From: JBMOPD01 sp049323615
GTDB lineage: Bacteria; Bacillota; Desulfotomaculia; Desulfotomaculales; Desulfocucumaceae
DNA length: 11,173 nucleotides
Direction: 5' to 3'
NCBI GenBank assembly: GCA_049323615.1
Contig: JBMOPD010000021.1
Location: forward strand, 1-11,173
Under the pieces are notes generated by a model that saw only the letters and a program-made list of their open reading frames with translations, had not been told where the DNA came from and did not search any database. The position numbers and the translations under genes are program-made. Below, piece by piece: positions 6,120 to 11,173 of this stretch (positions are counted from its first letter, which is position 1; the number at the start of each line of letters is the position of its first letter).

Positions 6120-7130
6120 TTGACTGCCTTTTCCAGAAACCGTCAGACGGCTGAATTTTTTCTTCTCACTGCCGCCGCCCTGCTTCCGGCCCTGGCCTGG
6201 ATTTACGTTCCCCCGCTTTCCGTGGTGGCAGCCTTTATCATACCCGTTCCCCTGGCTGTACTGGTACGCAGGCTGGATCTGAGATACGCCCTGGGAGCGA
6301 TCCTGATAGTTACGGCCATTCTGTCCGTTATTACCGGCAGGCCCTACCTGGCGCTGCTGGTGGCCATGGAAACGGGACCGCTGGGGCTTTTGCTGGGGCT
6401 TCTTTTTAAAAACCATGTTCCACCGGGAAGATCCTTAATTGCAACGGCGGCCTTTTCCCAGCTGGTTGCCGGCGGCATGCTGCTGACCGGCTATCTCCTT
6501 ACCGGGGCCAATCCCTTTGTTTTAAATGAAAGGCAGAAATATATATTCGATCAGGAACGCCTTTTATTGCATCAGGTGTTCGGGCAGGCGGGGCCGGCGG
6601 GAGGGCTGGACCCGGCGACGTTAAAGGAACTGGAAATGGTAATCGCCAGGGTGGAGGCGATGTGGCCGCTGATTGCCGTTTCCACGGTACTGATCTGGTT
6701 TATGGTGTCGGCCTGCGCCAGCTACTGGTTAACCCGCCTGACCATGGCCCGTTACGGCTATCAGGTCCCCCCCGCCATTCCCTTCACCCGGTGGAGGCTG
6801 CCCTGGTACGTGATCTGGGGGGCCATTGCCGGCCTGGCCTTTATGCTGGCCGGAGACCAATGGCATGTTGGAGGCCTGGCGGTGGCCGGCCAGGCCGTTT
6901 TATGGGTAATGGGATTTGTTTTCTCTGTAATCGGGATATCGGTGTGCGGCTTTTACCTTAAGCGCTGGAAGGGGGCCTGGCCGTTTAAACTGCTTGGGGT
7001 GATAATACTGGTCATATATTTGCCCCTCACCATGGCCATGCTGGTCACTGTGGGAATTACGGACGCCGTTCTGAATATCCGCCGGTTGACCCCGGGCGGC
7101 CGAACACCGGAGGAGGAAGGTAAAAAATGA
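6120..7130 (+). CDS. DUF2232 (YybS-type) membrane protein
   Basis: The 336-residue polytopic membrane protein belongs to DUF2232, the family of B. subtilis YybS, with unknown function. Eight or nine hydrophobic segments can be read: several packed within residues 12-127, a hydrophilic, glutamate-rich loop around 130-180, and the rest at about 182-205, 230-275 and 287-313. The C-terminus is charged (TPGGRTPEEEGKK). The start is TTG 6120, with the Shine-Dalgarno-like GAGGTGATCC immediately upstream overlapping the end of the MazG-like gene. Its TGA overlaps the rplI ATG (ATGA, 7127-7130), which indicates translational coupling. In B. subtilis the order is yybS-gdpP-rplI; here gdpP is missing between them. 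Confidence 0.85.
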   Translation: MTAFSRNRQTAEFFLLTAAALLPALAWIYVPPLSVVAAFIIPVPLAVLVRRLDLRYALGAILIVTAILSVITGRPYLALLVAMETGPLGLLLGLLFKNHVPPGRSLIATAAFSQLVAGGMLLTGYLLTGANPFVLNERQKYIFDQERLLLHQVFGQAGPAGGLDPATLKELEMVIARVEAMWPLIAVSTVLIWFMVSACASYWLTRLTMARYGYQVPPAIPFTRWRLPWYVIWGAIAGLAFMLAGDQWHVGGLAVAGQAVLWVMGFVFSVIGISVCGFYLKRWKGAWPFKLLGVIILVIYLPLTMAMLVTVGITDAVLNIRRLTPGGRTPEEEGKK

Positions 7131-7573
7131 AGGTTGTGCTCTTGCAGGATGTCAAGGGACAGGGGAAAAAGGGCGACATTGTGACCGTGGCCGACGGGTA
7201 TGCCCGGAATTTCCTGCTGCCCAGAAACCTGGCCGTGGAGGCCTCGGAGGGCAAAATGAGGGAAATTTCGCAGCAAAAGGATGCCCAGGACAGGAAAAAG
7301 AAAAAGGAAGAGGCCGAAGCCCGGGCCATGGCTGCCCGGATGGAAGGGATAAAAGTGCACGTCAAGGCCAAGGTGGGCGAGGGAGGCAGGCTTTTCGGCG
7401 CGGTGGGCAACAAGGACATTTCGGAAAACCTGGCCCGGCAGCACGGGCTGGATGTGGACAAAAAGAAAATAATACTGAAAGAACCCATTAAAGCCCTGGG
7501 AGAGTTTCAGGTGAACATCCGGCTCCACCCGGCGGTCCAGACAGCCGTAACCGTTGTGGTGGAAGGCAGCTGA
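7127..7573 (+). CDS. rplI: 50S ribosomal protein bL9
   Basis: The product is 148 residues, standard for bL9, which binds 23S rRNA near L1 and extends outward from the ribosome. The N-domain MKVVLLQDVKGQGKKGDIV and DGYARNFLLPRNLAVEA is diagnostic. A long, highly charged connecting helix spans about 42-75, and the C-domain contains KVGEGGRLFGAVGNKDI (about 84-100). The ATG overlaps the DUF2232 stop, and GGAGGAAGG lies just upstream inside that gene. Heptad-repeat sequence begins one base after its stop codon. Confidence 0.97.
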   Translation: MKVVLLQDVKGQGKKGDIVTVADGYARNFLLPRNLAVEASEGKMREISQQKDAQDRKKKKEEAEARAMAARMEGIKVHVKAKVGEGGRLFGAVGNKDISENLARQHGLDVDKKKIILKEPIKALGEFQVNIRLHPAVQTAVTVVVEGS

Positions 7574-7608
7574 GAAGTTGGAGGCAAGAGGTCGGAAGTC
7601 AGACTAAG
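7574..7608. repeat. heptanucleotide repeat tract 3a
   Basis: Units of 7 nt can be read without indels: GAAGTTG (7574-7580), GAGGCAA (7581-7587), GAGGTCG (7588-7594), GAAGTCA (7595-7601) and GACTAAG (7602-7608). They are degenerate, but all begin with GA. The tract starts immediately after the rplI stop. Confidence 0.65.
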
Positions 7609-7677
7609 ATAATTTGCATGAGGCCAATTTCAGTAAAGTGTCCTGCTTCCAGCCTCAGGCCTCTGACTTCCGTTTTT
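7593..7677 (+). terminator. inverted heptad tracts forming a terminator-like stem after rplI
   Basis: CGGAAGTCAGA (7593-7603) and TCTGACTTCCG (7662-7672) form a perfect 11-bp stem followed directly by TTTTT (7673-7677). The intervening 58 nt are long for an intrinsic terminator. The right arm is part of a second heptad tract in reverse orientation: CTTCCAG (7646-7652), CCTCAGG (7653-7659), CCTCTGA (7660-7666), CTTCCG (7667-7672). It could end the MazG-like/DUF2232/rplI transcript. The rest of the 137-nt spacer holds no promoter I can defend for lonC. Confidence 0.45.
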
Positions 7678-7710
7678 CCAGGTTTCTTCTGACAGAAAGG
7701 GGTACTGACC

Positions 7711-9639
7711 GTGAAAGTGTTCCTGGAAAAAGTGAAAGGCGGAATGAAAAAGGACCGGCCGGACCGGTTTTCGGCCCAAAGCCAGCTGGCCAGGCAGGTT
7801 AATGCCCTTTACGGGATGATCTCCAATATTTATGGATCGGACAAACTGGTTTTAAGGGCCGGCAAATTGAACGCATTACAGCTGATGAGGTCGGAAAGGC
7901 TGGAGGACAGGGTGCTGGCCCTGCAAAAACTGGTTTTCGAGGACCCAACCCTGGACACAGCCCCCTCCCGGGAGGAAATACCTGAAATTCTCCAGCAACT
8001 GGAGGATGAAGTGGCAGACACCATCGCCCGCCGGACGGTGGAGGAGGATATCGAAAAAAAGGTCAATGAAAAGCTTCAGCTGCGCCACGAGGACTACTTG
8101 CGGGAAATAAGGATGCAGGTGGTCAAGGAAAACGCCGGCACTGAAAATGCCCAGACCCTGAAAAAACTGGCCCTGCTGGAAAAACTGGAGCAGCGGAAGC
8201 TGTCCCGTTCGGCCATGGAGCTGCTCCGTCCCACCAGTTTCACGGAAATAATAGGGCAGGAAAGGGCCACCAGGGCCCTGCTGGCCAAGCTTACTTCGCC
8301 GTACCCGCAGCACATCCTGCTGTACGGGCCCCCGGGTGTGGGGAAGACGACGGCGGCCCGCCTGGCCCTGGAGATGGCCAGGGAGCAGGAGGGGAACCCC
8401 TTTGCCGGAGATGCTCCCTTTATCGAGGTCAACGGCACCACCCTGCGCTGGGACCCCAGGGAAGTAACCAACCCGCTGCTGGGTTCGGTCCATGACCCCA
8501 TATACCAGGGCGCCCGCAGGGACCTGGCGGACGGTGGAATACCCGAGCCGAAGCCGGGGCTGGTCACCGATGCCCACGGGGGAGTACTGTTTATAGATGA
8601 GATCGGGGAAATGGACCCCCTGCTGCAGAGCAAGCTCTTGAAGGTGCTGGAGGACAAGCGGGTATTTTTTGATTCCGCTTATTATGACCCGCATGACTCC
8701 AGCGTGCCGCAGTATGTAAAAAAGCTGTTTGAGGAGGGGGCGCCGGCCGATTTTATACTGATCGGCGCCACCACCAGGGACCCGGAAGATATAAGCCCGG
8801 CCATCCGCTCCCGCTGCGCCGAGGTATATTTTGAGCCGCTCACTCCCGCCGATATCAGGACCATAATCATACAGGCGGCGGCCAAACTGGGAGTGGCCAT
8901 GGACGAAAGGATACCCGACATAATCAGCCAGTATACCATAGAAGGCCGCAAGGCGGTGAACATCCTGTCCGATGTCTTCGGACTGGCCTGCCACAACTGC
9001 CGGTCCTCCACCGGTATATGCATTACCCCGGAGGATGTTTACGAGGTAATCCGGTGGGGCCGGCTGACCCCCTACGCAGCGGGGAAGGCCTCGGAAAATG
9101 CCGAGACCGGCAAGATCTTCGGGCTGGGAGTGAATGGTTTCCTGGGATCAGTGCTGGAAATAGAGGCTGTTGCTTTTCCTGCCCGCAATAAGGGCAATGG
9201 AAACATCAGGTTCAACGATACCGCCGGCAGTATGGCCAAGGACTCGGTTTTCAACGCCGCCTCGGTATTCAGAAAGACCACCGGTGAAGACCTGTACAAC
9301 TATGATTTGCACATCAACGTGGTGGGGGGCGGAAGGATAGACGGGCCTTCGGCCGGGGTGGCCATCTTCCTGGCCATGTACAGCGCTATTCAAAACAGGC
9401 CCATCCCCCAGGATATAGCGGTGACCGGGGAGCTCTCCATACAGGGTAAAATCAGGCCGGTGGGGGGTATTCCGGAAAAGATATACGGGGCCAGGCAGGC
9501 CGGGATCAAAAAAGTGCTGGTGCCGCAGGACAATGCCGATGACGTTCCGGCAAACCTGAAGGGAATAACCGTTACCCCGGTATCCACAGTGGAAGAAGTA
9601 TTGATGATTATTTACGGCTCTCAGGAGCCGATTAACTGA
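7711..9639 (+). CDS. lonC: Lon-family ATP-dependent protease, LonC type
   Basis: The 642-residue protein is a Lon-family AAA+ serine protease. It fits the LonC type of some endospore formers better than LonB: it is longer and lacks an N-terminal membrane segment. Residues 1-170 form a helical, charged N-terminal region, probably coiled coil near 90-170. The AAA+ module follows, with Walker A GPPGVGKT (K212), Walker B LFIDE (D296, E297) and GATTRDPEDISPAIRSRC for sensor and arginine finger. The protease domain carries the Ser-Lys dyad: S547 in DGPSAGV and K590 in GGIPEKIYGA, 43 residues apart as in E. coli Lon (S679/K722). The start is GTG 7711, with AAAGGGG about 8 nt upstream; an in-frame ATG at 7744 has poor spacing. 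dnaB follows after about 30 nt, so the two may share a transcript. A role in sporulation proteolysis is inferred from the family. Confidence 0.88.
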   Translation: MKVFLEKVKGGMKKDRPDRFSAQSQLARQVNALYGMISNIYGSDKLVLRAGKLNALQLMRSERLEDRVLALQKLVFEDPTLDTAPSREEIPEILQQLEDEVADTIARRTVEEDIEKKVNEKLQLRHEDYLREIRMQVVKENAGTENAQTLKKLALLEKLEQRKLSRSAMELLRPTSFTEIIGQERATRALLAKLTSPYPQHILLYGPPGVGKTTAARLALEMAREQEGNPFAGDAPFIEVNGTTLRWDPREVTNPLLGSVHDPIYQGARRDLADGGIPEPKPGLVTDAHGGVLFIDEIGEMDPLLQSKLLKVLEDKRVFFDSAYYDPHDSSVPQYVKKLFEEGAPADFILIGATTRDPEDISPAIRSRCAEVYFEPLTPADIRTIIIQAAAKLGVAMDERIPDIISQYTIEGRKAVNILSDVFGLACHNCRSSTGICITPEDVYEVIRWGRLTPYAAGKASENAETGKIFGLGVNGFLGSVLEIEAVAFPARNKGNGNIRFNDTAGSMAKDSVFNAASVFRKTTGEDLYNYDLHINVVGGGRIDGPSAGVAIFLAMYSAIQNRPIPQDIAVTGELSIQGKIRPVGGIPEKIYGARQAGIKKVLVPQDNADDVPANLKGITVTPVSTVEEVLMIIYGSQEPIN

Positions 9640-9669
9640 CCAGTTGTTTGTTTCCGGGATGTGATGGTC

Positions 9670-11010
9670 ATGACGGACAAAGTACCCCCGCAAAATATCG
9701 ATGCCGAACAATCGGTGCTGGGATCCCTGTTTGTGGACCGGGAGGCGTTATACAGAGTTTCCAGGTTCCTTAAGCCGGACGATTTTTACCGGGAGGACCA
9801 CCGGCTGATATACAGGGCGTTCCTGGAGCTGGATGAAGCCGGTGTGCCGCCCGACCTGGTCACCATTACCGACTTGTTAAGGCAGCAGGGGGACCTGGAT
9901 AAGGTGGGGGGCGCCACCTACATCGCCTCCCTGGCCGGAATGGTGCCCACGGCCGCCAACGCCGAGCACCACGCCCGGATAGTGGAGGAAAAGGCGCTCC
10001 TGCGCGGCATTATATCCATAGCCACCCGCATCGCCGGGCTGGGCTATGAAGGCGGTGACGACGCCGAGAGGCTGATCGACGAGGCCGAAAGGATGTTGCT
10101 GGAACTGGGCGCCAGGCGGTCATCCTCGGTTTTCAGCCCCATAGACCGCATACTGGTGGAAATATTCCGGCTGATTGAAGACCGTTACCGGAATAAGGGA
10201 AAAATAACAGGGGTGCAGACCGGTTTCAGCGATCTGGACAGGATCTGCTGCGGGCTGCAGTCCGGGGACCTGATCATCGTGGCGGGAAGGCCCGCCATGG
10301 GGAAAACCAGTTTCGGGATGACGGTGGCCCACCAGGCGGCCCTGCGCCAGAAGGTGCCCACCGCCGTTTTCAGCCTGGAGATGTCCAAGGCCCAGCTGGT
10401 GCAGCGGGTGCTTTGCGCCGAGGCCATGGTGGACATGCAAAAGGCGCGCAGCGGAAACCTCAGCGACCTGGACTGGAACAAGCTGGCCGAAGCCGCCGCC
10501 AAGCTGGCCGGGATACCGCTTTATATAGACGACTCGGCCGGCATTTCGGTCCGGCAGGTGAGGGCCAAGGCCCGGCGGCTCAAGGCTGAAAAGGGCCTGG
10601 GGCTGATTGTGATTGACTACCTGCAGCTGCTGCAGGGTTCCGCCAGGTCCGAAAACCGCCAGCAGGAAATCGCGGACATTTCCAGGTCACTGAAGGCCCT
10701 GGCCAAAGACCTCGAGGTGCCCGTGGTGGCCCTGGCCCAGCTCAGCCGGTCGGTGGAGCAGCGGGACAAAAAAAGGCCCATCATGTCGGACCTGCGGGAA
10801 AGCGGGAGCCTGGAGCAGGATGCCGACATAGTAATGTTTATCTACCGGGAGGAATATTATAAACCGGACACCGAAAAGAAGGGAATTGCCGAAATCATAG
10901 TGGCCAAACAGAGGAACGGCCCCACCGGGTCGGTGGAGCTGGCCTTCCTCAGGGAATACACCAGGTTTATGAACCTGGCCCGGGAAGACGCCGCCGGGGT
11001 GGGAGAGTAA
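9670..11010 (+). CDS. dnaB: replicative DNA helicase DnaB
   Basis: This 446-residue hexameric replicative helicase (called DnaC in B. subtilis) unwinds DNA at the fork and binds primase. The N-terminal domain begins TDKVPPQNIDAEQSVLGS and runs to about residue 105, followed by a linker and the RecA-like domain. Walker A is GRPAMGKT (K212), and Walker B is LIVIDYLQLL (D316). SLEMSKAQLVQR, LSRSVEQRDKKRPIMSDLRESGSLEQDAD and GPTGSVELAFLREYTRF are canonical. Three in-frame starts are possible (GTG 9661, ATG 9664, ATG 9670). I take 9670 because it gives the usual N-terminus and leaves room for a weak GGGA-type ribosome binding site, but the choice is uncertain. There is no intein or insertion. rplI and dnaB are neighbours in B. 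subtilis; here lonC separates them. Confidence 0.96.
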   Translation: MTDKVPPQNIDAEQSVLGSLFVDREALYRVSRFLKPDDFYREDHRLIYRAFLELDEAGVPPDLVTITDLLRQQGDLDKVGGATYIASLAGMVPTAANAEHHARIVEEKALLRGIISIATRIAGLGYEGGDDAERLIDEAERMLLELGARRSSSVFSPIDRILVEIFRLIEDRYRNKGKITGVQTGFSDLDRICCGLQSGDLIIVAGRPAMGKTSFGMTVAHQAALRQKVPTAVFSLEMSKAQLVQRVLCAEAMVDMQKARSGNLSDLDWNKLAEAAAKLAGIPLYIDDSAGISVRQVRAKARRLKAEKGLGLIVIDYLQLLQGSARSENRQQEIADISRSLKALAKDLEVPVVALAQLSRSVEQRDKKRPIMSDLRESGSLEQDADIVMFIYREEYYKPDTEKKGIAEIIVAKQRNGPTGSVELAFLREYTRFMNLAREDAAGVGE

Positions 11011-11065
11011 ACTGCGATCGGTCCCGGCATTTCCGGAAATATGCAGAAAGGCAGTGTATATTTTT
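11011..11065 (+). other. palindromic spacer after dnaB, possible weak terminator or operator
   Basis: ACTGC (11011-11015) pairs with GCAGT (11051-11055) around a perfect 12-bp palindrome ATTTCCGGAAAT (11029-11040), itself flanked by GCAT/ATGC. GTATATTTTT follows (11056-11065), giving a short U-tract. It could be a weak terminator for dnaB. Alternatively the palindrome could be a protein-binding site upstream of a promoter using TATATT (11057-11062), but no good -35 is visible. Confidence 0.3.
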
Positions 11066-11093
11066 AGTAGGTGTCTGGAGGGGTAATAAAGAA

Positions 11094-11120
11094 ATGAGAC
11101 CTCTAGAGGTTACTTCATAA
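11094..11120 (+). CDS. 8-codon leader peptide-like open frame
   Basis: ATG 11094 opens a frame reading MRPLEVTS and stops at TAA 11118-11120. A good Shine-Dalgarno, GGAGGGG (11077-11083), lies 10 nt upstream. The codons coincide with the 5' arms of two stems in the leader structure at 11096-11155. A ribosome here would therefore open the structure that masks the next gene's start. This arrangement matches translation-attenuation leaders of the ermC/cat kind. That the peptide is made is inferred. Confidence 0.4.
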   Translation: MRPLEVTS

Positions 11121-11155
11121 GAAGTAGCCGACTCCCAGGCAAGGAGTGAGGTCTC
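11096..11155 (+). promoter_or_regulatory. three-way-junction leader RNA masking a ribosome binding site
   Basis: Three stems account for nearly every base. P1 is GAGACCTC (11096-11103) with GAGGTCTC (11148-11155), 8 bp. P2 is GGTTACTTC (11108-11116) with GAAGTAGCC (11121-11129), 9 bp including one G-U, loop ATAA. P3 is ACTCC (11131-11135) with GGAGT (11143-11147), loop CAGGCAA. P3 holds the Shine-Dalgarno AAGGAG (11141-11146) of the GTG at 11156, and P1 ends directly before that GTG. I could not match it to a known riboswitch class: conserved core sequences of purine, TPP, THF, c-di-GMP or T-box elements are not visible. Structure is read by hand pairing only. Confidence 0.5.
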
Positions 11156-11173
11156 GTGGTAAAAATTCGGCAA
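11156..11173 (+). CDS. 5' end of an unidentified gene
   Basis: GTG at 11156 follows AAGGAG (11141-11146) by 9 nt and opens a frame reading VVKIRQ up to the window edge. The start is credible because of the spacing and because the upstream leader structure ends exactly at it. Six residues do not identify the product. An N-terminus such as VKIRQ occurs in several families, including GNAT acetyltransferases, so I assign no function. Confidence 0.45.

Noticed and set aside
7876..8994. 372-codon open frame on the minus strand inside lonC
   Set aside because: It is fully antisense to the conserved AAA+ region of lonC. The translated text is low in motif content and rich in G, Q and H, as expected of a shadow frame.
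9615..9630. CGGCTC/GAGCCG hairpin as terminator after lonC
   Set aside because: It lies inside the lonC coding end, has only 6 bp, and no U-tract follows (ATTAACTGAC).
11096..11155. Purine, TPP, THF or T-box riboswitch
   Set aside because: The junction and loop sequences characteristic of these classes are not visible. A three-stem shape alone is not enough to name one.

Overview
The window reads as an ordinary, near-origin chromosomal segment of an endospore-forming, anaerobic-type Firmicute. The base composition looks GC-rich (estimated by eye), AGG is used often for arginine, and the gene set looks like the Pelotomaculum/Desulfotomaculum group of the Peptococcaceae. That placement is an inference from gene content and order (yyaC, rpsF-ssb-rpsR, MazG-like, DUF2232, rplI, lonC, dnaB); there is no rRNA or marker comparison behind it. 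I see no insertion sequence, phage gene, CRISPR array or tRNA.

Left part (1-2735). A possible 3' end of an incoming plus-strand gene is followed by a heptanucleotide repeat tract and two adjacent GC hairpins. Then comes yyaC (spore protease-like, minus strand) with a forespore sigma-factor-like promoter. Diverging from it are a YkvI-family ten-helix membrane protein and a CvpA-family membrane protein.

Middle part (2806-5672). An M18 zinc aminopeptidase and a small DUF951 protein precede a strong extended -10 promoter. That promoter drives rpsF-ssb-rpsR, the conserved S6 / single-strand-binding protein / S18 operon. Its leader folds into a hairpin resembling the S6:S18 autoregulatory site, and the operon ends at a clear intrinsic terminator.

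Right part (5798-11010). A MazG-like protein, a DUF2232 (YybS-type) membrane protein and rplI are tightly packed, with stop/start overlap between the last two. An inverted pair of heptad-repeat tracts follows, then lonC (sporulation-associated Lon protease) and dnaB (replicative helicase). The gdpP gene that lies between yybS and rplI in Bacillus subtilis is absent from this position.

Right edge (11011-11173). After dnaB there is a compact, almost fully base-paired leader. It holds an 8-codon open frame with its own Shine-Dalgarno sequence, and a three-stem structure that masks the Shine-Dalgarno of a GTG-started gene running off the window. It resembles a translation-attenuation or riboswitch-type control region and is the most interesting element here.

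The second recurring oddity is a set of short 7-nt-periodic repeats in at least three intergenic spaces, with different sequences but the same period.
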